Source of the DNA: Microbacterium murale
GTDB lineage: Bacteria; Actinomycetota; Actinomycetes; Actinomycetales; Microbacteriaceae
Assembly (NCBI RefSeq): GCF_014635185.1
Contig: NZ_BMCM01000007.1
Coordinates: forward strand, 62,001-126,000
DNA length: 64,000 bases
Direction: 5' to 3'
Position 1 is the stretch's first letter; each line of letters opens with the position of its first letter. Shown here in pieces: positions 27,228 to 35,015 of the stretch. Below the pieces are notes generated by a model. That model was not told where the DNA came from. It did not search any database and saw nothing but the letters and a program-made list of their open reading frames with translations. The position numbers were made by a program, and so were the translations under genes.

Positions 27228-28166
27228 ATGCCCGTTCACCCACTCCAGTCGGCCCTTGACCGGGCGACTGCTGCCACCTACACGGTCGTCGACCTGATTG
27301 ACATCGCCAGGAGCCGCAAGCCCTCTGCGAGCGGGCGCGAAGGACGCACTGACGCCCGTCAAGCGTCTCTCTACAGAGCCGTGATCGCCTCGACTGTCGC
27401 CGCAGTTGAGGAGACTTTTGAGGCTCTCACAATTGCCGCTCTGGCGAGTCTCGGCACGCCACCAGCGGCACTCAATCGACTTGCGACAGCAATCGGAAAA
27501 ACAATGCAGTCACCTGGTCCTCAGAACTTGGACAACTTGCTGAACGACTACCTCGACTTCACCCCGAGCGACCATTGGTGCGCACACCTTGCGTTCTCAT
27601 CGCCCGCGTATCGACGGTCAGATCTCGCAGACAAGAGCTTGGACTACCGGTTGATTTACACGGCGTACGCCGGATTCCGAGAGTTCGCGGGCAATGAAGC
27701 TTCAGACATCTTGAGTCGATTCGTCAAGATCCGTAACTCGTTCGCCCACCAAGACGTCTCGACGCTGATATTCCTCAAGCCACAACAGGCCATGCTTCGG
27801 AACCTTCGAGGTCGCAAGGCAGCCTCGTCCGACGAGCAGCGACTCGTAGAGGCAATCTCCGCGACCTGTGCGGTCACTCTTGACGCTAACTCAACTGGCA
27901 TGGCCGATCCGGTCGCTAGATGGACTATTCATGAGACTCACGCGGTGAACGCGCTTCTGATGTACATCGGACTTGTAATTTCGACCACCGATGCGCTCGC
28001 ACTCCACCTGGATTCAACCGCCGGAGTTACGGTCTCAAAGTACGACAAGTTGGTACTCCGTGTTCAGGAGGGTCGTTGGTGGGATTGGAGCCATGACCAC
28101 ACATTTGCCTCACCCAACGTCGACTTTGTGTTGACGCCCTATCGACCTGGAAGTCGGTCTGCCTAG
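27228..28166 (+). CDS. HEPN-superfamily protein, putative RNase
   Basis: 312-aa, mostly helical protein. Residues 165-176 (RFVKIRNSFAHQD) contain RNSFAH, R169 and H174 fitting the HEPN catalytic pattern R-x4-H with polar N after R. The N-terminal half (SLYRAVIASTVAAVEETFEALTIAALASLG) looks like the preceding HEPN helices, as in MAE_28990/RiboL-PSP-type families. HEPN RNases cleave RNA in toxin and abortive-infection systems. No obvious antitoxin (for example a nucleotidyltransferase) lies beside it. Exact subfamily not determined. GC is lower than in the flanking chromosome. Confidence 0.6.
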   Translation: MPVHPLQSALDRATAATYTVVDLIDIARSRKPSASGREGRTDARQASLYRAVIASTVAAVEETFEALTIAALASLGTPPAALNRLATAIGKTMQSPGPQNLDNLLNDYLDFTPSDHWCAHLAFSSPAYRRSDLADKSLDYRLIYTAYAGFREFAGNEASDILSRFVKIRNSFAHQDVSTLIFLKPQQAMLRNLRGRKAASSDEQRLVEAISATCAVTLDANSTGMADPVARWTIHETHAVNALLMYIGLVISTTDALALHLDSTAGVTVSKYDKLVLRVQEGRWWDWSHDHTFASPNVDFVLTPYRPGSRSA

Positions 28167-28172
28167 TCATTC

Positions 28173-28195
28173 TGTGCCGGCAGTGTGCCGGTAAC
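28173..28195. repeat. paired TGTGCCGG repeat, right cargo edge
   Basis: TGTGCCGG at 28173-28180, a 3-bp gap and TGTGCCGGTAAC at 28184-28195, the same spacing and strand as the left copy at 22529. It starts six bases after the stop of the HEPN gene. The remaining stretch to attR (28196-28336) shows no gene. Confidence 0.6.
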
Positions 28196-28336
28196 CCCGC
28201 TGAAACCGCCCTCAACCAGTCGCGATCAACCATGACAACTTCCGTGGAATCACGCGGCAAACGGGCACTACTGAGCACCCGCTGCCCCGCCGCATCCTAC
28301 TGAAAATCGTCGGCGCGCGGACGGGCCTGACCCGCT

Positions 28337-28370
28337 GTGAGGTCACGGGATCGACGCCCGTCGGAGCCAC
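28337..28370 (+). repeat. attR: tRNA-Phe 3' end, 34-bp direct repeat copy 2
   Basis: Exact copy of 22311-22344 without the 5' two thirds of the tRNA, so not a functional tRNA. Upstream, at 28299-28310, the 12 bases ACTGAAAATCGT match the tRNA-Phe anticodon loop but are separated from the repeat by 26 bases. Marks the right end of the island. Confidence 0.9.
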
Positions 28371-28371
28371 T

Positions 28372-28408
28372 GTCCCTCACGAGGCTTCTACTCGTGGGGG
28401 ACTTTTTG
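28372..28408 (+). terminator. ancestral tRNA-Phe terminator, displaced by the island
   Basis: A 12-bp stem, GTCCCTCACGAG (28372-28383) and CTCGTGGGGGAC (28391-28402), followed by TTTTTG. It directly follows the attR copy of the tRNA end, so before insertion it would have followed tRNA-Phe itself. Confidence 0.85.
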
Positions 28409-28444
28409 TTTTCCCCCTGGTCACAGGGCGCTTCCCTCTCTCTC

Positions 28445-28480
28445 CGGTCGTTGAGCGAGCGAAGCGAGACGAAACGCGCT
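28445..28480. repeat. REP-like repeat, single unit
   Basis: GGTCGTTGAGCGAGCGAAGC followed by GAGACGAAACGC, nearly identical to the second unit at 8773-8845. It lies in the intergenic space between the displaced terminator and the leftward P-loop gene. Confidence 0.6.
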
Positions 28481-28500
28481 GAGCAAGCGTCAGCGGGAGA

Positions 28501-29571
28501 CTACCAACCCGCTTCCCCGCGAACCGCGTCCACCGCATCCACAAGCGAGAGTCCTCGCGTGTCGACCCGCTGCTCGTGATCTCGTAGAGGCAGCGATGAC
28601 TGCGCGAGACTCGTCCGTACGACATCACCGATGGCGGCATCCGACGAACCTAGGACATCATCGCCGGCGAGCGCGGGGCCCGCACCTCGCTGGCGAAGAC
28701 GGGCGTGCGCATGAATGTCAGCCGTCGACGCGATGAGTCGTACGAACGTCACCTGCGAGTTCGGGAGCGCCGCGCGCGCGGCGGATGGGCTGATCTCGAG
28801 CGGCGCGACCACGACGAAATGACCGGCACCCACGTCACCGAATGCGCCGTGCACGCGTGCTAGATTCGCGAGTCCTACCGGCCGGTCGTTGTTCCACGCG
28901 AACGACAATTGCGCAAGATCCAGGAAACCGGTGCGACGCCCTGCCGTCCATTCGCCGCTCGCTATCTCCCAGCCGATGCGTGAAGCGCCTGCCAGGCGCG
29001 GACCGGTCACCCACAGCACAGGGCCCGCGGCGGCTGTCGCCGACACGAGTGGACGAGCGGATCTGCTCGACGTCGCGGCGGCTGGAGCCCATCTCGGGAG
29101 CACCTCGTCGACGGTCTCGTCGAGCGACCGATCGTCGGTGCTGAGCCGCTCCCAGGATGACTCCACTAGTGCCGCGTCCGCCGTCCCGGCTGTGAGGTAC
29201 TGCTCGAGCTGACCCTCGCTGGCCCCGCGCTGCCCGAGCCGATCGCGGCGAGTCATCTCAGAGGCGTCCAGCCATATCGACTGCACGGAGATCCCATCGA
29301 TTCCATCCGGAGGATCGCCGGGCAGCGCAACACCCGAGACGACCAGTCGGTCGACGCCGGCGCGCTGGAACTCTGCAACCACCGCGGCGAGTGCACGCTC
29401 CTTGAGCGCCCATCGATCCGGGTCATCATCCGGCGGCGGATAGCACATGCCCAACTGGTCGATGTCGACGTATCCGCACCGAACGCCCTCGCGCGCCAAC
29501 TGCTGCGAGATCGCCCACGCAGTCGAGGATTTACCGACGCCGGGTGCGCCCGCGAGTCGCAGCAGGTCCAT
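28501..29571 (-). CDS. P-loop ATP-binding protein, two kinase-like halves
   Basis: 356-aa cytosolic protein. Residues 1-170 are a nucleoside/nucleotide kinase-like P-loop domain: LLRLAGAPGVGKSSTAWAIS (Walker A) and GVRCGYVDIDQLGMCYPPP. The second half repeats the layout with a degenerate loop (VLWVTGPRLAGASRIGWEIA, no GK[ST]) and FLDLAQLSF, so it looks like a duplicated domain with one active and one dead site. The ATG at 29571 precedes the first strand directly. Substrate unknown; no coupled neighbour. Confidence 0.6.
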   Translation of the reverse strand: MDLLRLAGAPGVGKSSTAWAISQQLAREGVRCGYVDIDQLGMCYPPPDDDPDRWALKERALAAVVAEFQRAGVDRLVVSGVALPGDPPDGIDGISVQSIWLDASEMTRRDRLGQRGASEGQLEQYLTAGTADAALVESSWERLSTDDRSLDETVDEVLPRWAPAAATSSRSARPLVSATAAAGPVLWVTGPRLAGASRIGWEIASGEWTAGRRTGFLDLAQLSFAWNNDRPVGLANLARVHGAFGDVGAGHFVVVAPLEISPSAARAALPNSQVTFVRLIASTADIHAHARLRQRGAGPALAGDDVLGSSDAAIGDVVRTSLAQSSLPLRDHEQRVDTRGLSLVDAVDAVRGEAGW

Positions 29572-29623
29572 CCGTGGAATCCTAGCTCGCGGCAGACTCA
29601 GGGCAGCTGGTGCGATCGAGTGC

Positions 29624-30778
29624 TCATCCGTCGAGCCCGGCCGTCGCCGTGGCGAGGTCGGCGACGACATCGCTCAGCTGGCCGGTCTTCTCGAGCACGG
29701 CACGCTGGCACATCGCCCCGTTGCCGCGCGCGAAGATCCGATCGACCTGCTCGTCGACGAGCGCCTCGTCGCCGTTGTCTCGCAGCGCCGCACGAACGTG
29801 GTCGATGAGATCGGCGACGACCTCGCGTGCGGCCCGGGGCTTGAGTGTTCGCGGATCGATCAGGTCACCCTCGATGCCGAACCTCCCGGCCTGCCAGCTC
29901 ATGAGCCGAAGCATCGATACCGAGATCGGAAGCGGCTCGTCGCCCGCACGCCAGGCCGCGGCGGCCGTGTCGACGAGGCCACGGCACAGCGCGGCGATCA
30001 GCACGGTGTCCGCAGCATCCGGGCACACATCTGCGACTCGGATCTCAACCGTCGGGTAGTGGTGCGACAGCCTCGCGTCGAAGTAGACCATGCCCTCATC
30101 GAGAATTGCTCCGGATGCGATCATCGACGCGACGAGCCGGTGATAAGCCTCGGCGCCACCGAACGCCTCGGTCGGGCCGGCGGTGGGCCAGCGGACCATG
30201 GCCTGCGAGCGGAAGCTCGCGTACTTCGTGTCCTCGCCCTGCCAGAACGGCGAGTTCGCACTCAGCGCGAGCAGCACTGACAGCCAGCCACGGATGCGAT
30301 CGAGCACCCCGACGCCCTCTTCGTCCGACTCGACGGACACGTGCACATGGCACGCTCCCGTGAGCTGCTCTGTCGTCGTCAGGCCGAAGTGCTCGACCAT
30401 CTGCAGGTATCGAGGCTTGCCGACGATCGCGGCGCCGACCGGCAGCGGCGACGTCCCTGAGGCGATCACCCGAGCGCCCGCGCGACGTGCGGCGGTGATC
30501 GCATGCGCGCGCCACGCTCGCACCCCGTCGCCGAGCGCGCCCATGTCGGTGTGCGGAATCGTATCCGTCTCGATCTGCTGCTGCTGGAGTTCATGTTCGA
30601 GCGAACCGCCCGGGGCCTCGTCGGCAGCCGCCGTCTGCGCAGCCGCGCCGCCGTTGGAAGGCTCGGCGGGTTTCACAACCTCGTCCGCATACCGCAGGGT
30701 GCGCGCGGCAACCGATCGCGGTCGCCCGCTCTCGGCATCCACGAGCAGCAGTTCCTCTTCAACACCGACGGTACGCAT
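29624..30778 (-). CDS. carboxylate-amine ligase, YbdK/GCS2 family
   Basis: 384-aa ATP-dependent ligase related to glutamate-cysteine ligase type 2. Seen: TVGVEEELLLVDAESGRP at the N-terminus, the VEEE/H metal and ATP face (HTDMGALGDGVRAWR), ITGACHVHVSVE-like region LTGACHVHVSVESDEEGV, and C-terminal RFGIEGDLIDPRTLKPR. YbdK proteins have weak gamma-glutamylcysteine ligase activity, and EgtA-like relatives serve ergothioneine synthesis. It is divergent from a class II glutamine amidotransferase, but no other egt genes are near, so the pathway is unclear. Confidence 0.82.
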   Translation of the reverse strand: MRTVGVEEELLLVDAESGRPRSVAARTLRYADEVVKPAEPSNGGAAAQTAAADEAPGGSLEHELQQQQIETDTIPHTDMGALGDGVRAWRAHAITAARRAGARVIASGTSPLPVGAAIVGKPRYLQMVEHFGLTTTEQLTGACHVHVSVESDEEGVGVLDRIRGWLSVLLALSANSPFWQGEDTKYASFRSQAMVRWPTAGPTEAFGGAEAYHRLVASMIASGAILDEGMVYFDARLSHHYPTVEIRVADVCPDAADTVLIAALCRGLVDTAAAAWRAGDEPLPISVSMLRLMSWQAGRFGIEGDLIDPRTLKPRAAREVVADLIDHVRAALRDNGDEALVDEQVDRIFARGNGAMCQRAVLEKTGQLSDVVADLATATAGLDG

Positions 30779-30846
30779 GCGCCCAGTTTGCCTGCACGGC
30801 GCGAAGAGAGAAAGCTCGGGGGTGAGAACGAGAGGAGAATCGCACC

Positions 30847-31653
30847 GTGTGCAGATTGCTCGGCTACGTCACCACACGTCCGACTTCGGTCGTCGACGTT
30901 CTCGGCCGCGACGACTTCGACACCTTCACCGCCCTCACCGAGGTGCACAGCGATGGCTGGGGCATGGCATGGCACCGCTCGCTCGATGCGCCGACAGAAG
31001 CGGTCACCTCGGCGCAGAACGCCTCGGTCGATCCCCAGTACCGGGCGCTCGCAGAACAGGCACTCGGATGCTGCGGCCTCGTGCACCTGCGGTGGGCGAC
31101 GGGCGGTCTACCGGTGTCACCCGCGAACACCCATCCGTTCACGGATGCCGGATACGCGTTCGCCCACAACGGCCACATCGCGCCGATCGCGCACCTCGAA
31201 GAACAGCTCAGCACGGCGTCTCGAGCGAAGCTCATGGGCGACACCGACAGTGAGCGCTACTTCCGTCTCCTCATGCAGTGCATCGATGAGGCTTCGGGTG
31301 ACGAGGCACGGGGCGTCACCCGCGCCCTCGAGATCCTCGTGCGCGAGTTCCCGAACTCGAGTCTCAACGCGCTCCTCCTCACGCCGACCAAGCTCTTCGC
31401 GATCCACATCAACAGCCGCGTCGATTCGCCTGTCGAGTCCCTCCGTGAGCTCTTCGAGTCCGATGAGGCGATGCCGGCGAGCCACGCGACCGAGTACTAC
31501 GCGATGGACTATCGCATCACCGACGACGCCGTCCATGTCATCTCCAGCGGCCTGGACGCTGAGGGATGGACGCGCATCCCCGAGGACACCGCTGTAATGA
31601 TCGACCTCGCCACGCGCGAGGTGACGCGGCTGCATCCGGTACCGCTCGCATGA
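30847..31653 (+). CDS. class II glutamine amidotransferase
   Basis: 268-aa Ntn-hydrolase. After removal of the initiator (GTG at 30847) the chain begins with the nucleophile Cys: (M)CRLLGYVTTRPTS. Other family landmarks are HSDGWGMAWH, LVHLRWATGGLPVSPANTHPF and FAHNGHIAPI. These proteins release ammonia from, or hydrolyse, gamma-glutamyl compounds; EgtC of ergothioneine synthesis belongs here. The position divergent to the YbdK-type ligase is suggestive of gamma-glutamyl metabolism, but no partner enzymes are seen. Confidence 0.85.
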   Translation: MCRLLGYVTTRPTSVVDVLGRDDFDTFTALTEVHSDGWGMAWHRSLDAPTEAVTSAQNASVDPQYRALAEQALGCCGLVHLRWATGGLPVSPANTHPFTDAGYAFAHNGHIAPIAHLEEQLSTASRAKLMGDTDSERYFRLLMQCIDEASGDEARGVTRALEILVREFPNSSLNALLLTPTKLFAIHINSRVDSPVESLRELFESDEAMPASHATEYYAMDYRITDDAVHVISSGLDAEGWTRIPEDTAVMIDLATREVTRLHPVPLA

Positions 31654-31700
31654 CGCGGTGCGGGTACACACCGCACCGCCGCATCGGGCACGATGGACAC

Positions 31701-32486
31701 ATGACTGACGGGTACGACGCCGGGTTCCTGGCCACGCCACTTCCGATGCCGCGGCCCGCACTCGCCGTCCGGGAACTCACCTACCCGCGCTTCTCCGTGC
31801 TGCTCGAGCCGCAGCGTCGTCTCGCCGCAGCTACCGGCGTCAACATCGACGGCGCACGCCTCGTCGATGTGCCGCGCACCGGTGACTGGCGCCTCGATCC
31901 CAGACTCCCCTCAGAAGAGCAGACCGGCCCGGACGTGTATGTGCGCAACGACCTGGATCGCGGCCACCTCGTGCGCCGCCGCGACCCAGGGTGGGGCGCG
32001 CCCGCCGAGGCGCGAGACGCCACGGAGGCGACGTTCTTCTACCCGAACGCCGCGCCCCAGGCGGCCTGCTTCAACCAGTCCAAAGAACTCTGGCTCGGCC
32101 TCGAGGACCACGTCCTCGAGTATGCCGAGACCACCGACCAGCGCATGTCCGTCTTCACCGCACCGGTGCTCGCCGACGACGATCCGCCGTATCGCGGCAT
32201 CCGAATCCCCCTCCGCTTCTGGAAGGTCGCCGCATGGCAGGGCCAGACCGGGCTCGCGGCGACCGGATTCATCCTCGACCAGTCCGACCTCGTCGACACC
32301 TCCGAAGGGCTTCTCGCCACACCACCGCTGGGGGCGTTCCGCACCTTTCAGGTGCCGATCGCAGACATCGCCGACATGAGCGGCGTCGACTTCGGTGCCT
32401 TGCCAGAAGCCGACGTGCTGACAGCGCAGACCGTGCGCCCGGAAGGCTGGCGCACATTGGTCACCGCAGAAGACGTGATCCTGTGA
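31701..32486 (+). CDS. DNA/RNA non-specific endonuclease
   Basis: 261-aa nuclease of the Endonuclease_NS (NucA/NUC1) family. The catalytic motif DRGHLVRRRDPGWG lies near residue 77 with the DRGH histidine as general base, followed by ATFFYPNAAPQAACFNQSKELWLGLE, which supplies the metal-binding Asn and the NQ..W..LE helix. It lacks a signal peptide, unlike many family members, so it may act inside the cell or leave by another route. The ATG at 31701 is chosen because upstream codons are shadow sequence. It overlaps the small gene that follows. Confidence 0.82.
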   Translation: MTDGYDAGFLATPLPMPRPALAVRELTYPRFSVLLEPQRRLAAATGVNIDGARLVDVPRTGDWRLDPRLPSEEQTGPDVYVRNDLDRGHLVRRRDPGWGAPAEARDATEATFFYPNAAPQAACFNQSKELWLGLEDHVLEYAETTDQRMSVFTAPVLADDDPPYRGIRIPLRFWKVAAWQGQTGLAATGFILDQSDLVDTSEGLLATPPLGAFRTFQVPIADIADMSGVDFGALPEADVLTAQTVRPEGWRTLVTAEDVIL

Positions 32487-32827
32487 GCGCGAACCCGCCC
32501 GTGCCCACCGGCGCAACCCGGCGCATCGAACTGACAATGCACAAGCCGTGGTTCGCCCTCTACGCCGGCGTCAGGCCGACGCTCGTCATCGCAGGACGCG
32601 GTCAGCCGACGCAGTGGGGCCTCGGCACCTGGCAGGTTCCATCCGATGAGACCGTGACGCTGGGCGTCTTCCTCTTCAACAGGCTCTGGCGCTTCGGCGA
32701 GGCCGAGATCGTCCTTCAGCCCGACCATGAAGCAGCGCTCGAGTACCGCGCACCCACATTGCCTTTCATTCGCGGCCGCTTCCGTCTTCGTACACGCTCC
32801 GGCGCGCCGCAGAGCCCGCAGGGGTGA
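32483..32827 (+). CDS. small basic protein coupled to the endonuclease
   Basis: 114-aa protein starting at GTG 32483, overlapping the nuclease stop (GTGA). Residues 14-60 read TRRIELTMHKPWFALYAGVRPTLVIAGRGQPTQWGLGTWQVP, an all-beta-looking core; the C-terminus is basic. I recall similar hypothetical proteins in Microbacteriaceae but know no function. Tight coupling raises the possibility that it restrains or assists the nuclease; this is inference only. Confidence 0.6.
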   Translation: MSANPPVPTGATRRIELTMHKPWFALYAGVRPTLVIAGRGQPTQWGLGTWQVPSDETVTLGVFLFNRLWRFGEAEIVLQPDHEAALEYRAPTLPFIRGRFRLRTRSGAPQSPQG

Positions 32828-32858
32828 CGCCCAGGCACCTCCTCGACACAATGGAGGT

Positions 32859-34259
32859 ATGTCCCCCGAACGCCAGTGGAGGTTGTTGACTTCCGTCCGT
32901 CGCGCCATCCGCACCGATCCCTCGAAGGTCGCGCTCACCGAGATGCACGCCGTGGTGGGCGAGACGGTCGTCGTCAAGATCCTCGACCTCGCATTGCGGA
33001 TCGGGGAATCGATGTTCGCCGTGGGGGCCTCGGCGCACGACGTCACCTTCGCCATCACCCGCGTCGCCCGCGTGTACGGCCTGACCGGGGTCCACGTGGA
33101 AGTCACCTTCAGCGCGATCAGCGTGTCGTACCACCGGGGCGAGGAGGACTGGCCGACCACCCTGATGCGCGTGGTGCGCGCGGCCTCGCCCGATCACGCG
33201 AAGCTGCAGCGACTGCAGGCGCTGGTCGTCGACATCACCGAGGGCTTGGACCTGGATGCCGCGCGGATGGCATTCCGGATCATCCGGCGCACGCCGTTCC
33301 TGTACCGCCCCCTCGTCGTGATCATCGCGCGTGCGTTGCTCACTGTCGGCGTCGCCATCCTGCTCGCCGCATCGCCGATCATCATCCTGCTGACCTTCAT
33401 CGCCGCCCTGAGCGCGGCGTTCACCCAGGCCGGGCTCGCGCGCCTGCAGGTTCCGTCCTTCTTCAGCCAGATCGCCGGCGCGTTCGTCATCACCGTCATC
33501 GCGACGGCGACCTCGGCCCTCGGCGCCGCCGGGATCGCTCCGTTCGATCACGTGCAACCGTCGATCATCGTCGCCTCTGGCATCGTGCTGATGCTCTCCG
33601 GGCTCACCGTCGTCGGTGCGGCTCAGGATGCCATCGACGGATTCGCACTCACCGCCGGCGGCCGCATCCTCGATCTCACGATGCAGACCGTCGGAGTCGT
33701 CCTCGGCATCCTCATCGGCCTCGAACTCGCGCGGCTGGTGGGCTTCAGCATGGCGCTGCCGGACGACATCCTGCCGTTCGGCTCACTCGCCCATCAGATC
33801 GCAGGCTCCGTGATCATCGCCGTCGCCGTCGCGCTGTTCAACGGCGCGGGGATGCGGATCATCCTCGTCAGCGCAGGGCTGAGCGTGATCGCGATCGTCG
33901 GTTACAACCTCGCGGTCCTCCTCGACATCCACGAGGCCGCCGCGAGCGGCGTCGGCGCGCTCATGGCGAGCTTCATCGGCATCCTGATCGCCCGGAACTT
34001 CCACGTCCCGTCCGTCGCCGTCACGACGGCGGCGATCGTCCCGCTCGTTCCCGGTTCGGCGGTCTTCCGCGGATTGCTCGGGATGGTGGATTCGAACGGC
34101 ACTGCCGAGGGGATGCTGGTGAGCATCAGTCCGCTCGTGCTCGCAGGCTCGATCGGCATCGGGCTGGCAGCGGGCGCATCGCTGGGGCTCTACCTCGGCA
34201 CCCCGTTGCGCGAGACGCTCGCCAGCGTCGCGAAGTCGCGCGCCCGCGTTCGGCGCTGA
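32859..34259 (+). CDS. ThrE-family threonine/serine exporter
   Basis: 466-aa membrane protein. The N-terminal cytosolic ThrE domain (residues 30-150: VVKILDLALRIGESMFAVGASAHDVTFAITRVARVYGLTGVHVEVTFSAISVSY) precedes about ten hydrophobic helices from residue 155 on, in two blocks (ThrE and ThrE_2-like). Length and order match ThrE of Corynebacterium, which exports L-threonine and L-serine by proton antiport. The ATG at 32859 follows GGAGGTAT-like sequence. Substrate is inferred from the family. Confidence 0.85.
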   Translation: MSPERQWRLLTSVRRAIRTDPSKVALTEMHAVVGETVVVKILDLALRIGESMFAVGASAHDVTFAITRVARVYGLTGVHVEVTFSAISVSYHRGEEDWPTTLMRVVRAASPDHAKLQRLQALVVDITEGLDLDAARMAFRIIRRTPFLYRPLVVIIARALLTVGVAILLAASPIIILLTFIAALSAAFTQAGLARLQVPSFFSQIAGAFVITVIATATSALGAAGIAPFDHVQPSIIVASGIVLMLSGLTVVGAAQDAIDGFALTAGGRILDLTMQTVGVVLGILIGLELARLVGFSMALPDDILPFGSLAHQIAGSVIIAVAVALFNGAGMRIILVSAGLSVIAIVGYNLAVLLDIHEAAASGVGALMASFIGILIARNFHVPSVAVTTAAIVPLVPGSAVFRGLLGMVDSNGTAEGMLVSISPLVLAGSIGIGLAAGASLGLYLGTPLRETLASVAKSRARVRR

Positions 34260-34280
34260 CGCAGGGTCGCGCGACGCCGT

Positions 34281-34988
34281 TCAGCCGCGGCTGCGCCCGA
34301 CGTAGACCGTGTTCGATGACATCCCGCCTGTGACCGGATTGTCGAAGTCGACGACGTGCGCCGCGGTGGCGTCGAACACGGCGTTCATCTCGACCATGAA
34401 GTCGTCATCGGGCGGATCATCCGACCAAAGGGCGAAGACGCCACGCGGCGCGAGATGGCGGTCGAGTGCCCGCAATCCAGCGGCGTTGTAGAGGTCTGCG
34501 TGCGTCGGATCGAGCTGGTGGCGTGGGGAGTGGTCCACGTCGAGCAGGATGGCGGAGTATCCGCCGCGGCCTTCGGCGGGCTCCGACCGCATCACGGCGA
34601 AGAAATCGTCCTCCACGAGGGTCGTTCGCGCATCGCTCACGAGCTCGGTCGACGCAGGCAGCAGCATCCGCTCGTGCCAGCCGATCACCGCACCGAGTCG
34701 GTCGATCACCGTGAGCTCGCGCACGCGTTCGTCCCGCAGCGCGGCGACGGCGGTGTATCCGAGGCCGAGTCCTCCGACGAGAACCGAGAGCTCGTCGCCC
34801 TCGACAGCGGCGAGCCCCAGGTTGGCCAGCTCTTCCTCTGCCACCGTGAACAGGCTCGACATGAGGTACTCGTCGCCGAGTTTCACCTCGTAGATCTCCC
34901 GGCCCACCGCCGGCTCGGTGCGGCGGCGCAGCATGAGGTCGCCGATCGGTGTGGGCTGCCAGTCAAGTTCTTCGAACCGAGTGATCAC
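34281..34988 (-). CDS. spermidine synthase-like methyltransferase-fold protein
   Basis: 235-aa protein with a class I Rossmann core: ELSVLVGGLGLGYTAVAAL (nucleotide-binding glycine loop near residue 70), ELTVIDRLGAVIGWH and YSAILLDVDHSPRHQL. It aligns in style with actinobacterial spermidine synthase family proteins, many of which lack proven aminopropyltransferase activity. The N-terminal IGDLMLRRRTEP.. EIYEVKLGDEYLMSSLF corresponds to the family's beta domain. No polyamine genes are nearby. Confidence 0.7.
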   Translation of the reverse strand: MITRFEELDWQPTPIGDLMLRRRTEPAVGREIYEVKLGDEYLMSSLFTVAEEELANLGLAAVEGDELSVLVGGLGLGYTAVAALRDERVRELTVIDRLGAVIGWHERMLLPASTELVSDARTTLVEDDFFAVMRSEPAEGRGGYSAILLDVDHSPRHQLDPTHADLYNAAGLRALDRHLAPRGVFALWSDDPPDDDFMVEMNAVFDATAAHVVDFDNPVTGGMSSNTVYVGRSRG

Positions 34989-35015
34989 TGCGGCGTCCCT
35001 CCGTCGCTCTTCACC

